NCBI GenBank assembly: GCA_903936705.1
Contig: CAIZWN010000069.1
Coordinates: 1-64,000, forward strand
Reading direction: 5' to 3'
Length of the DNA: 64,000 nucleotides
Origin: an uncultured Myxococcales bacterium
Lineage (GTDB): Bacteria > Myxococcota_A > UBA9042 > DTJE01
Positions within the stretch are counted from its first letter, which is position 1; each line of letters opens with the position of its first letter. This document shows positions 50,707 through 59,944 of the stretch, one piece after another. The notes under the pieces are model-generated. The model was given only the letters and a program-made list of their open reading frames with translations. It was not told where the DNA came from and ran no database searches. The translations under genes and the position numbers were made by a program.

Positions 50707-53667
50707 ATGCAGCGACTGAAAGAGTATTCGGGGTGGATTGTCCTGGTCTTGGCCATCCTCCTGGTACCCATGGGAATCTGGGGCCCCGGGCTTTGGGATC
50801 CGTGGGAGATGAATCCGGCCTTCGTTGCGCGCAGGCTGGCAGACGCGCCGGTGGTTCTGGTTGCCGAGGGGCGCTCACGGTCGGATTCGGCATCCATGGC
50901 CTCCTTGCTGGCTTCGGATCTGGCGGATCTGGCTTCTGTCGAAGCAACCTCAGACAGCGCGTCGGCTGGTTCGGCCATCGAGGCCGTCAGGACAAGGCTT
51001 GGTGACCGCGTCTATCGTGTCGCGGTTCTGGACGTGGACGCCCGGGTCAAGTCGGACGCGGATGCAGACGGTATTCGTACGTTGTCGGACCTGCTGCTGG
51101 CGGTCGAGCCTTTGAATCGCTCCACCGCCTTCGTTCTGGTGTCCTCGTCGGGCAACATCGATGTTTCAAAGGTGAAGGATCGCCTGTTGCAGCGGGCCGG
51201 ATCAGCGGAACGCGACGACCCTGATGCTGCCTCGAGGGTCGAGTCCGCCACCCGGGCGGTGGTTGCTCGTGCCGACCTTGCGTCTGTCGTCAGGGAGGCA
51301 CTGCCGGGCGACGGCTTCCTGGCCCAGTTCAAGAGCGGCGGACGTACCATGTTCGTTCCTCCGCTGGAACCGTTTCTGGTGTCGGTTTCCCTGCGGGCCT
51401 TCGGCATGAACGAATTTGCGGCGCGTCTGCCCGCTGCGCTATTGACGATGTTGACGCTTTGTCTTGTGTTTCTTGGGGTTCGCAAGGCGTTTGGCGAGAT
51501 CGAGGCGATCCTGGCCGTTGTCGTGATGGTCACGAGTCCCCTTGTGCTGCTGTCGGGCCGATTCGTAGGCGACCACTCGGCAATCGTGTTTGCAGTGGCG
51601 CTTGCGGGGGTGGCGTTCGGGGCCGTGGTGCGAGGAATGAAGGGTCCGTGGCCTCTGGCAACCTTGCTGGCGGCTTTGGTGCTTGCGTGGCTGTCTGGCG
51701 GCATGCTGGCGGTCACGATCGTGGCTGCCGCGTGCGTTACGTTCGTGCTTGTTTCGGGGCGGCACGACACCGGGATTCTTATTGCGGCCGGCGCCGTTGC
51801 CCTGCTGGCCGGCGTCTTGGCCCTGGCCACGTTCGTCCCCGAGTGCGCGTTCGTCCGTCAGTTCCGCTTTACCGCTTCGACGTTCACAAGCGGAATCAAG
51901 GACGACGGCAGGACATTCGAGGTGGCCATCAAGGCGCTGGGCTTCGGCCTGTTCCCGTGGGCGGCGTTGCTGCCGCTGGCAGTGAAGGCTGCTGCTGGTG
52001 GTGACCCGAAAACCCGTTCGGAAAGGCTGGTTGTCCTTCTGTGGGGCATTGCCCCGTTCATCGCCCTCATGGTGGCGGTCCGTCCGTATCACCAGGCCAC
52101 ATGCGTCGGAGCTCCGGCCCTCGCAGTGCTGATCGCACTGTACTTGAGAGGCATGGAGGAGGACCCGGTCGAGTCTCGCTTGCTGGCGTTCGTCGGGTTT
52201 GGCCTGTTCCTGGTTCTGTTCAAGGACATCAGCCGGTCGCCGGCGCCACTGGTTTCCTGGCTGACAACCGACCCGACGTTTTCCGAGCCAGGAAAAGGCG
52301 ATCTGTCCTTCCCCGAACTGGTGTCCCTGCCGATTCTGGGCAAGGCATTCGCCATTCTTGCTGGTATGTCGTTGCTGGTAGCTGGCGGTCGTCTGGTATC
52401 CGCGGTTCGTGCCCTTCCAGGTTTGCTGCGGCGCAGAAAGACTTTCGCGATCGTCATGGTGGTGATGGCGGGTCTGATAGTTGTTGATCTGGCCATCTTC
52501 CTGGCGCTGAAGTGGGACACCCTCGGCGGCAGTTCGGGTCCTGATGCCCAGATCGGTCCGATGCTGTTGAGGATCTTCCTGACTGGTCCAGACATCATGG
52601 GCCTTTACCTGCTGACAGGTTTCCTGATTGCCACCAGGTACGCTGATCGCCTGCGAGGGATCGCCGTCCGGTTGCTTGGCGAGGGGCGTGTCGTTTCTGC
52701 TGGCGGCTTCCTGCTGGGCCTCGAGCGTCCGCGGGCTTCGGCTGGCATGATGGCTGTTGGCGCAATCGGCGTTGCCCTGGTTCTAGCCTTCCAGTCGGTC
52801 CCTGAATTGTCGTGGCACCTGTCACAGAAGCACATGGTCGAGAAGTATCGTGAATCGGCGGCAAGCGCCCCTGGTGACATCTACCGTCATGGAGTGTTCG
52901 CCGCCAAGGGCAGCGAGGATTCGAACTTCTACACTGGTTCGATCCCGGAGATGTCATCGCGCACGCAGGTGCTGGATCGCCTGAAGGACGCGTCCCGCCG
53001 GACCTTCTTCCTGGTTCCCAAGAATCAGTGGAGCGAGATCCTGTCTGCATTCCGGTCGGCGAACAGTGGAGCATGGGTGCCGGTGCTGGACGACAGGTCC
53101 TCCCGGTTCGTCCTGGTGGCATCGTCTCTTGCGTCGGGCGAGGAGGATCGCGACTGGATCCGCAAGGCCACGCTGACGCAGTCCGGTTTCGAAGCACTCA
53201 AGGACGTGAACCCGACAATGGTGAACTTCGACGACAAGATCCAGGTCGTCGGCTGGGAGGCCAGTCCATCTGCCGTCCGGCGCGGAGGCAAGGTAACCCT
53301 TCGTACGTATTTCAAGGTGCTGGAAAAGATCCCGCAGTCCTACCGCATATTCCTGCACGTGGATCGTGTCGGATCGTCGTCGCGCATGCACGGGGACCAC
53401 TGGATTCGGAACCAGGCCCGAGAGAACGAGGAGCAGACCGCCTGCGTGGGCTGCTATGCGACGACGCACTGGCAGAAGGGCGACATCGTCGTGGATTCCT
53501 ACGAGTTGGAAGTGCCGATCGGCACGCCGTCAGGGCCCTACGACATCTGGATGGGCTTCTACAACCCCAGTGGGGACAAGCGGCTGCCGGTCAAGGATTT
53601 CGACAAGGAAAAGGTCCGCCATGACGGTCAGAATCGAGTCCGTACGGGCAGCCTGACGGTCCAGTAG
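50707..53667 (+). CDS. GT39/ArnT-like membrane glycosyltransferase with a large insertion
   Basis: 986 residues. The first helix is followed by GLWDPWEMNPAFVARRLA, the extracytoplasmic Asp-Glu loop of the PMT/ArnT family, which uses polyprenyl-phosphate sugars. In relatives the next motif (PPL...F...G.NE..ARLP) follows within some 20 residues; here it comes at about 218 (FVPPLEPFLVSVSLRAFGMNEFAARLP), so roughly 155 hydrophilic residues are inserted. Twelve or more helices run from 235 to 700, then a soluble C-terminal region of about 285 residues with a beta domain (YRIFLHVDRVG, GPYDIWMGFYNP). The substrate is unknown. The prepilin peptidase gene follows after 27 bases. Confidence 0.75.
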   Translation: MQRLKEYSGWIVLVLAILLVPMGIWGPGLWDPWEMNPAFVARRLADAPVVLVAEGRSRSDSASMASLLASDLADLASVEATSDSASAGSAIEAVRTRLGDRVYRVAVLDVDARVKSDADADGIRTLSDLLLAVEPLNRSTAFVLVSSSGNIDVSKVKDRLLQRAGSAERDDPDAASRVESATRAVVARADLASVVREALPGDGFLAQFKSGGRTMFVPPLEPFLVSVSLRAFGMNEFAARLPAALLTMLTLCLVFLGVRKAFGEIEAILAVVVMVTSPLVLLSGRFVGDHSAIVFAVALAGVAFGAVVRGMKGPWPLATLLAALVLAWLSGGMLAVTIVAAACVTFVLVSGRHDTGILIAAGAVALLAGVLALATFVPECAFVRQFRFTASTFTSGIKDDGRTFEVAIKALGFGLFPWAALLPLAVKAAAGGDPKTRSERLVVLLWGIAPFIALMVAVRPYHQATCVGAPALAVLIALYLRGMEEDPVESRLLAFVGFGLFLVLFKDISRSPAPLVSWLTTDPTFSEPGKGDLSFPELVSLPILGKAFAILAGMSLLVAGGRLVSAVRALPGLLRRRKTFAIVMVVMAGLIVVDLAIFLALKWDTLGGSSGPDAQIGPMLLRIFLTGPDIMGLYLLTGFLIATRYADRLRGIAVRLLGEGRVVSAGGFLLGLERPRASAGMMAVGAIGVALVLAFQSVPELSWHLSQKHMVEKYRESAASAPGDIYRHGVFAAKGSEDSNFYTGSIPEMSSRTQVLDRLKDASRRTFFLVPKNQWSEILSAFRSANSGAWVPVLDDRSSRFVLVASSLASGEEDRDWIRKATLTQSGFEALKDVNPTMVNFDDKIQVVGWEASPSAVRRGGKVTLRTYFKVLEKIPQSYRIFLHVDRVGSSSRMHGDHWIRNQARENEEQTACVGCYATTHWQKGDIVVDSYELEVPIGTPSGPYDIWMGFYNPSGDKRLPVKDFDKEKVRHDGQNRVRTGSLTVQ

Positions 53668-53694
53668 CGCGCGGCGCCGACCTTTCGGAGGAAC

Positions 53695-54579
53695 ATGCCC
53701 GAGACCGTGGACGGCGTGCCGCTGTGGCTGCTGAAGATCACTGTTCTGGCCCTGGGGGCGGCATTCGGATCGTTCGCGAACGTGCTGGTTCACCGTGTGC
53801 CTCTTGGTCAATCCATCGTGCGGCCGGCTTCCCGATGTCCGTGTTGCGGCGCATCGATTCGTTGGCATGACAACGTGCCGATTCTTGGGTGGATCTGGCT
53901 TGGCGGAAAGTGCCGGGACTGTCGGGCTGCCATTTCGATCCGGTATCCGCTGGTCGAACTGGTGATGGCGGTGCTGTCACTGGCGTGCCTGTACCTGGCC
54001 GTCATGCGGTCGGGAGGAATGGCCGACGTCGCCGGGCTGGCGCCCTTGTGGGCCTTCCCGTTCGCCTTCTGTTTTCTGCTGGTGACTCTGACCTTCATCG
54101 ACCTCCAGCACTGGAGGATTCCTCATGTGTTCACCGTGACGGGTGCAGCCATAGGCTTGGCCTCGGCCCTCCTGATATCGACGTTTTCCGGTGTGGACTG
54201 GAAGGATTCGCTGATTGGACTGGTCGTTGGCGCCCTGCCGGTGGTGATCATCATCGAGGTCTATTTCCGCCTGACGCGGCGCGAAGGCATGGGTTACGGA
54301 GACGTGATGTTGCTGGGCATGATCGGGGCGACATTGGGTGTCCAGTCACTTCCGTTCGTTTTTCTGGCGTCGTCGGTCCAGGGGTTGCTGGTAGCCGTGC
54401 CGATGGTTCTGATTGCCCGCAGGTCGCCGCAACCTCCCTGGGAGGCCGACCAGGACCCGTCGCAGCCGCACGCTTCGGGGCTTCGTCACGCGGCAGTGCC
54501 GTTCGGTCCCTTCCTGTCTGTTGCCGCGATGCAGTGGCTGTTCTTCCAGGATCTGCTGGCGCCCTGGTTCATTCCGTAG
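53695..54579 (+). CDS. pilD: Prepilin leader peptidase / N-methyltransferase
   Basis: 294 residues. It cleaves type IV prepilin-like leaders at the inner membrane and methylates the new N-terminus. The methyltransferase loop has the two zinc-type Cys pairs CPCCGASIRWHDNVPILGW and CRDCRAAIS. The aspartyl protease pair is in FIDLQHWRIP (near 137) and GYGDVMLLGM (near 203). Eight helices are predicted. It is co-oriented with the GT39 gene. No pilin or secretion genes lie in the window, so the substrates are elsewhere. Confidence 0.93.
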   Translation: MPETVDGVPLWLLKITVLALGAAFGSFANVLVHRVPLGQSIVRPASRCPCCGASIRWHDNVPILGWIWLGGKCRDCRAAISIRYPLVELVMAVLSLACLYLAVMRSGGMADVAGLAPLWAFPFAFCFLLVTLTFIDLQHWRIPHVFTVTGAAIGLASALLISTFSGVDWKDSLIGLVVGALPVVIIIEVYFRLTRREGMGYGDVMLLGMIGATLGVQSLPFVFLASSVQGLLVAVPMVLIARRSPQPPWEADQDPSQPHASGLRHAAVPFGPFLSVAAMQWLFFQDLLAPWFIP

Positions 54580-54625
54580 AGTTCGGATAGCAGTTGAAAT
54601 CCCGATGCAAAACCTGGGCAGGCTG

Positions 54626-56239
54626 TTACTTGGCGGCCATGGCGGGAACCAGGGTCTCGAGCTCATCAACCCAGTAGCCGGCGCCTTTGCGATCCTTGTC
54701 GGCCTTCAGCAGAGCCTTGACCTCGGGGACGCTGGTCTTGTCGCCCAGACGCCAGATGGCCAGCATTACGAAGCGCCGCATATCGACGGCCTGCACCGGG
54801 TCGATGGTCGTGTACCTGGCCAGCAGTGCCTTCAGCGCCTTTGCCGCGGCATCGCCCGTCAGCGTCGTCATCAGTATCGCGGCCTTTTCCGCCGCGATCA
54901 GGTTGTCGCCTTTCAGTTTGGCGATCAGGCAATCGACATCGCCCTCCTTGCAATCGGTCAGGACCGAAGCCATCGCCTGGAACTCGAGTGCGTCGGCTTC
55001 CTCGCCCAGGAAACGCTCTTTGACCAGTGAACTCTTGTCAGCCTTCAACAACTTCATGAACGTCGGGAACCTCTTCCAGTCGATGCCCAGGATGATCGGC
55101 TTGACCAGAGGCGCCTTGAACGTCTCGAGCTTGGTTCCCTGGAAAATCTGCAGGGCGGCGTCAATTCCCACGAAACCCGGCAGCATCGCCATTGCGGATG
55201 CGGTGTCCAGTCGTTGCTTGGCATCGTTCGACTGATTCTCGATGATCGCCTTCATTGCCGGTACGACTTCGGCGGTACCGACGTTCCACAATGCCATCAT
55301 GCCCATGGTGATACGGTTCTGCTGGGCGATTTGCCACGAACGGGTGACGCGGTCATCAACTCCGGTGGGCGGGTTCAGTGCCTTGCCGAGGTTCGCGACC
55401 AGGGCTGCAGCAGCCGCTGTGTCACGCAGATCGCCGAGGACCTGGACCATCTCGGGACCGTCCTGCCACTGCCACTCGTAGATGCCCAGCTTCTTCCCGG
55501 CCGTCGAAAGGTCCTCGATGACCTTGGCGGCAACGTTCTTGTCGCCTGCCAGCGTCGCAACCAGCATGGTAACAGCCGGCTTGCCGATTGCCGTCAGCGC
55601 CTTGCGGGCATGCGTGTACATGGCCTCGCCACGCTGCGTCCTCATGAAAAGTCCGACGATCAGCGAGGGTATCGCCTTCACGGACTTCATTTCGCCCAAG
55701 GTTCGTGCGGCAAGAGCATTGACCTGAATGCCCTGAAGGTTCGGATCGTTTCGCACCAGGGCGATCAGCAGATCCTCGTCCTGCTTGAGGTTTCCCCCAT
55801 CCAGCTTGATCAGCGCCTTCAGTGCGTTCTCGCGGGCCTTGTAGGAAACGTCCGAGGTGAGGACGTCCAGCAAAGGTTGACGTAGTTCAGGGATTGCGAA
55901 ATCCTCGACTACCGCGGCGGCCTGAACTGCCGCTTCGGGATCGGCCAGCGCCTTCTTCAGGAGGCTGACTGATTCCAGTGGGGCATTGATCGCGTGCACC
56001 GACTGCAGCAACTGGTCCTTGTACTGGCTGGATGGAAAGACTTCCTCGAGGGCGGAAAGGCTTTCCTTGCAGCGCAGTTCCCCAAGGTTCTTGATGGCGT
56101 CGCGGCCCTTGACGGGACTCTTCAGCAGTTTCGCCCATCCCTTGCAGGTGGTGGGCGTGCCCTTCTTGCAGCCTGCGCCAGCGATCGTGAAAACCGTACA
56201 GATACAAACCAAAAGGAAGACGTTGAACGTCCTGGTCAT
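54626..56239 (-). CDS. HEAT-repeat lipoprotein
   Basis: 537 residues from the ATG at 56237-56239, behind GGAGGTGGG. The signal ends in AGAGC (Cys24). The rest is almost wholly helical, made of HEAT/armadillo-like pairs (for example VSLLKKALADPEAAVQAAAVVEDF, YKARENALKALIKLDGG, VNALAARTLGEMKSVKAIPSLI), giving a solenoid for protein binding. No catalytic domain is seen. It is divergent from a second, smaller HEAT lipoprotein gene, and the murein endopeptidase lipoprotein at 4318 carries similar repeats. A good promoter candidate lies at 56286-56315. Confidence 0.8.
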   Translation of the reverse strand: MTRTFNVFLLVCICTVFTIAGAGCKKGTPTTCKGWAKLLKSPVKGRDAIKNLGELRCKESLSALEEVFPSSQYKDQLLQSVHAINAPLESVSLLKKALADPEAAVQAAAVVEDFAIPELRQPLLDVLTSDVSYKARENALKALIKLDGGNLKQDEDLLIALVRNDPNLQGIQVNALAARTLGEMKSVKAIPSLIVGLFMRTQRGEAMYTHARKALTAIGKPAVTMLVATLAGDKNVAAKVIEDLSTAGKKLGIYEWQWQDGPEMVQVLGDLRDTAAAAALVANLGKALNPPTGVDDRVTRSWQIAQQNRITMGMMALWNVGTAEVVPAMKAIIENQSNDAKQRLDTASAMAMLPGFVGIDAALQIFQGTKLETFKAPLVKPIILGIDWKRFPTFMKLLKADKSSLVKERFLGEEADALEFQAMASVLTDCKEGDVDCLIAKLKGDNLIAAEKAAILMTTLTGDAAAKALKALLARYTTIDPVQAVDMRRFVMLAIWRLGDKTSVPEVKALLKADKDRKGAGYWVDELETLVPAMAAK

Positions 56240-56285
56240 CGACCCACCTCCCTGATTCCACGTGTAGGCAACCAACTCGCATGGC

Positions 56286-56315
56286 AGTATAGTTTGGGCT
56301 TCGCGGGCAGGTCAA
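56286..56315 (-). promoter_or_regulatory. Predicted promoter of the HEAT-repeat lipoprotein gene
   Basis: Minus strand: TTGACC, 18-base spacer, TATACT, 47 bases before the ATG. Both boxes match consensus at five of six positions. Confidence 0.5.
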
Positions 56316-56382
56316 GACGTCAATCCTGGTTGCGTCAGGATCATGGAGGGGTAGGATTTCAAAGGATAAATCGGGTCTGCGT

Positions 56383-56982
56383 TTGCCTTGTTTGTGTTCG
56401 TCGGGGGGTGTTCCAGTGGTTGTCCTGGCCGCAATCCTGCTGTCCGCCTGCTCGGGGAGGGCTGACCGAGTTCGTCCGACGGCCGACCCCGAGTCGCTGC
56501 TGTGGGGTGGTAGCTCGTGTCGCGATGCAACTGACTGCCCTTCGAATTTGTGCTCGATGGGGATCTGCCTCGGGTATCTTGCCGCCTCCAGCGAGGAGGC
56601 CAGGGAAACCGTGGCCCCGGCCATTCGTGAACTTGGCGAATCCCCGCAGGTATCCGAAATGCAGCGCCTTCTTGTGGAAGCGCTTGAAAACAGGGAATCG
56701 GATGCCTTCGTGCGTGGAAGGGCGGCCGATGCCTTCCGGTTTCTTCCGAAGGAATTGTCGACAAGGGTCCTGCCCGCGTACCTGATTGAGGCCGACGAGC
56801 CCGTCCGCTTTTTCGTGGCGCGTGCCCTGGCTGCTGCCGGAAATCAGGCAGGGATTGATGCCCTGGCCTCGTTCGCGGATCATCCGGCCCAGGCGGTCCG
56901 AACGCTTGCGAGGCGTGCCGCAGGTGTGCCAGGTGACCGGGATGCCTTGCCGGGAGTCGATCAGGGAGTGAACAGGAAGTAG
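56383..56982 (+). CDS. Small Cys-rich/HEAT lipoprotein
   Basis: 199 residues in the longest reading; no ATG start exists, so TTG at 56383 or 56392 or GTG at 56416 (GGGGGGT upstream) must be used. The signal ends in LLSAC. A small disulfide unit (CRDATDCPSNLCSMGIC) is followed by HEAT-like helices (VRGRAADAFRFLPKELSTRV, VRFFVARALAAAGNQAGIDALASF, VRTLARRAAG). It is convergent with, and overlaps by 22 bases, the true 3' end of the barrel-protein gene. The uncertain start is the main weakness. Confidence 0.6.
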   Translation: MPCLCSSGGVPVVVLAAILLSACSGRADRVRPTADPESLLWGGSSCRDATDCPSNLCSMGICLGYLAASSEEARETVAPAIRELGESPQVSEMQRLLVEALENRESDAFVRGRAADAFRFLPKELSTRVLPAYLIEADEPVRFFVARALAAAGNQAGIDALASFADHPAQAVRTLARRAAGVPGDRDALPGVDQGVNRK

Positions 56983-57130
56983 ACGACATCGGCACCCTTG
57001 GTGCCAAACCCATGCGCGTATCCCAGCCTGAAGGTCGCGTTCATCACCAGGAACAGGTTTGTTGACAGTGCCACCTCAAGGCCGGCATCCCATCCAATCC
57101 TGGGCTTTCCGTCGCGCCACCACGCCCCCC
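56961..57130 (-). other. Out-of-frame 3' end of the barrel-protein gene
   Basis: After the six-C run at 57125-57130 (six G on the coding strand) the plus-one reading gives AWWRDGKPRIGWDAGLEVAL, then LVMNATFRLGYAHGFG and an end in VVYFLFTP: the last beta-strands of a surface-antigen barrel. Adding one G would fuse it seamlessly to FADVGG. So this is the natural C-terminus, separated by a sequencing error, an inactivating indel or a phase-variable tract. Confidence 0.8.
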
Positions 57131-59821
57131 GACGTCGGCAAAAACCGTGGCCCAAAGTCGGTTTGCCGCAATGGGAAAGGTGCCCAGGCCGCGGTGGATG
57201 TACCACAGTGGCGCGCGGTACTCGATGTTCATCAGCGTGTACGCGTCGCCAGCAAACGTTCCCTGGGCGACCCCGCGAAGGTAGCGTCCTTGCATCGGTT
57301 CCCGATTGACCAGTGATGTAAACAGATTCTGGGGAGGGAACCCCCCGACAGCCCAGATGTCACGCAGGGCCCGATTTCCGAACGAGGCCGCACCCGACGC
57401 CAGAATCGCAAGAACCTGATTGCCCTTCCACGGCATCGGCAGGTATCCGAAGGCATATCCCGTGACAGTAAAAGCCCATGTGTTTGCGGCTGGGATCGGG
57501 TGTCTGACACCCACAGACAGTCCGGTATTCAGGCCCTGGGCCGGTCCTATCGAACGTGTGAATCTGACTGTGGAGTCGTGTGATGCATTCAGAGTCAGGC
57601 CGCCTATTACATCCTCGGAGGGCAGGCGCGGCGGTGACGTCGCCGGGTCCGTCGCCCTGGGATGATCCGACCCGGTTATCCACCGTACCGAGTATCCGAT
57701 GCCAAAAGAGAAGGCACTTGAGCGCAAGGGAACCGGGATCGAAAGTTCGACGTTAAGCAGCCAGAAGCGCCGGCCGACCTGTATGTTCCTGTTGTCCACG
57801 AAGGCATTTGCAGTCGATGCCCATGTGGCGACATCAATGCCGGCGTCAAGCCACCATCCGAGGTATCTGTACGAGCCGGACGCGGTGGCATCGCCGCGGC
57901 GGACGTCGGCGTCGAACCCCAGGTTGAATGCATGGTGACCAAGGGCGTCCAGGCCGTCTACGGAAGCTCCCAGCCTGACGTCACCAGCCGAGGTCGCCGA
58001 GAATCGAGGATGCAGCGCCCTCGGCCGGATGGATGGCCAGGCCGAGTAGGTTGTGGACGCGGCGTCAGCCGGTGAGGGCTTGTCGGAGGAAGCTGTCGGC
58101 TTGCGGCACGTATCATCGGGGCCAAGATCCTCCCAGGACGACGGATCCAGCGGCATGATGGCAAGGTCCCAGCCTTTCGCCGAATAGGTCTTGAAAACAA
58201 GTCGCGATCCGTCAGGGCTGACGGCCGGTTCTGCGGCTCCGCCCAGGACTCGTGTGACTCGGCGGCGCTGGCCGGTTGTCATGTCCAGCGCAAGGATGTC
58301 GTCGATTCCGCGTGGATCCGACGTAAACAGCAGCCATTTTCCATCAGGGGTCGCCACTGGGTCGCGATCAAGGCATCCGTCATCGGTCAGGCGGTCCAGT
58401 GTGCCGTCTGGCCGTGCGGCCCACAGGTCCCAACGTCCATCGGATGCACCGGCAAAGACGACCCTCCCGTCCGGCAGCATGGTTGGGTCGCCGATCGAAT
58501 CGAACCTGCCGGCCTGGACCCGCGTTTCCTGCGTGCCGTCCGTTGCCTGAACGACCAGCGAGACGCGGTCGTACTCCGCTGTGACCCATGCCAGTGCACC
58601 GCCGTGGGCTGCCGCGATGTCGCGAGCCCGGGAGCGGCGCGTCAGACGACGTGACTGCCATGCTTTGGGTCCCAGGCGATATACGTCGCCAAACGAGGCG
58701 TATATTCTCGATGGGACTGCATGAGTCGTGAAAACGGCGTCGCCGGCCACTGCAAGTCTGCCGCATCCGCCACGGCAGTCCCAGCGCCGACGTTCCACGC
58801 CCGTCCGAATGTCGTGTTCGAAGACGCCGCTTTCGGTTGACCCGTCGGAACGGATGTACCAGATTGCCTTTCCATCGGGCCTGAAGACCGGTGAAGTTTT
58901 CGATTCGCCATCGCGTGTAAGGAGGCTTCCCTCGATTGGTCCATCGGCCTGGATTCTTGACGTGGTCTTGCGGACCTTTTCCTCGACTCCTTTCTTGAAC
59001 TCCTCGTACAACTCCAGGAAATCGCTGCCCCAGACGCGGCGAGCCACGGTGTTTGACGCGAAAGGGATGATGCGCGCCCCGTATTCCTTTACGAACCTGC
59101 GCACTCCTTCAGTCCCGCCACGGGCGTGCAGGAATTCCAGGAAGGCGCCGCCGTAGACGTAGGCGGCGCCGGCTCGCGGCAGCTTCAAAGGTGGGATGGT
59201 CATCTCGGACAGGTTCAGGAAAGTGCCGCCAAGAACCGCCATCCTGAGGATGCGTTCATATCCAGTTGATCCGACTCGCCCCCATCCTGTCATCCTGGTT
59301 TCCAGGAAGGTGGCCACGCCCTCGACAAACCAGGAATTCATGGCGCTGTTCGGCATGACCGTCTTCCCCAGCAGACGGTTAACAAACGCCGGAAAGCCTG
59401 ACACAGTGTCCATCTGGGCGATGTGGACGTATTCATGCAGGACCAGTATTCGCAGGTAGTCGTCGAACGTCGCAAGATCCGAACCTGGTTCGGGCGGGGC
59501 TGCGTACAGCACGACGCGATCGTACGGGTACACGGTGGCATTTCCGTTGGCGGTGTCCCCGTCATCGGTGAGGACCATTTCGAGGGGTTGCGAGGCAGCC
59601 AGGCCCAGGAACTCGCTGACCTGGGAATAGGCCTGCTCGACAAGGGCGGCCGCTCGCCGGGCCATCGGTTCGCCGGCAACATCATGATGTATTCGCGCAT
59701 GTGGTGTGCGGATGGTCCTGTATTTTTTGGCCGGGTCGGATCCGGCACGGGCGGTTCCGGCGATGGCCAGGAACATGGTCGACACGAGCAGCAGGCTGGC
59801 GCGAAGGTTGCTGAACCGCAT
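57044..59821 (-). CDS. Surface protein: metallopeptidase, beta-propeller and outer-membrane barrel (frameshifted near its end)
   Basis: 925 residues as read. A signal peptide is cleaved near ARA-G (26). Residues of about 35-270 form a peptidase-like domain with HEYVH near 127 and a downstream Glu in WFVEGVATF near 163, a gluzincin arrangement. Residues of about 295-580 are WD40/TolB-like propeller blades (SPVFRPDGKAIWYIRSDG, DPVATPDGKWLLFTSDPRG, EPAVSPDGSRLVFK). From about 620 a barrel of BamA/surface-antigen type follows (LNASHDSTVRFTRSIG, GGFPPQNLFTSL, NIEYRAPLWYIHRGLG). The frame then runs off after FADVGG into nonsense. The expected last strands continue in another frame (56961-57130), so one base appears to be missing in a run of six G. 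Confidence 0.78.
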   Translation of the reverse strand: MRFSNLRASLLLVSTMFLAIAGTARAGSDPAKKYRTIRTPHARIHHDVAGEPMARRAAALVEQAYSQVSEFLGLAASQPLEMVLTDDGDTANGNATVYPYDRVVLYAAPPEPGSDLATFDDYLRILVLHEYVHIAQMDTVSGFPAFVNRLLGKTVMPNSAMNSWFVEGVATFLETRMTGWGRVGSTGYERILRMAVLGGTFLNLSEMTIPPLKLPRAGAAYVYGGAFLEFLHARGGTEGVRRFVKEYGARIIPFASNTVARRVWGSDFLELYEEFKKGVEEKVRKTTSRIQADGPIEGSLLTRDGESKTSPVFRPDGKAIWYIRSDGSTESGVFEHDIRTGVERRRWDCRGGCGRLAVAGDAVFTTHAVPSRIYASFGDVYRLGPKAWQSRRLTRRSRARDIAAAHGGALAWVTAEYDRVSLVVQATDGTQETRVQAGRFDSIGDPTMLPDGRVVFAGASDGRWDLWAARPDGTLDRLTDDGCLDRDPVATPDGKWLLFTSDPRGIDDILALDMTTGQRRRVTRVLGGAAEPAVSPDGSRLVFKTYSAKGWDLAIMPLDPSSWEDLGPDDTCRKPTASSDKPSPADAASTTYSAWPSIRPRALHPRFSATSAGDVRLGASVDGLDALGHHAFNLGFDADVRRGDATASGSYRYLGWWLDAGIDVATWASTANAFVDNRNIQVGRRFWLLNVELSIPVPLRSSAFSFGIGYSVRWITGSDHPRATDPATSPPRLPSEDVIGGLTLNASHDSTVRFTRSIGPAQGLNTGLSVGVRHPIPAANTWAFTVTGYAFGYLPMPWKGNQVLAILASGAASFGNRALRDIWAVGGFPPQNLFTSLVNREPMQGRYLRGVAQGTFAGDAYTLMNIEYRAPLWYIHRGLGTFPIAANRLWATVFADVGGRGGATESPGLDGMPALRWHCQQTCSW

Positions 59822-59944
59822 GGCGCAACCTTACCACAGTAGGTTTTTCTCGGCCCTGCTTTGCGGCAGGTCCTCGGTTTAGGATGGCCTACCCGATCCG
59901 GGTGCCTTGTGCTAGAGTCGGCCGTCCGTTTCCGGAGGAGTCCT

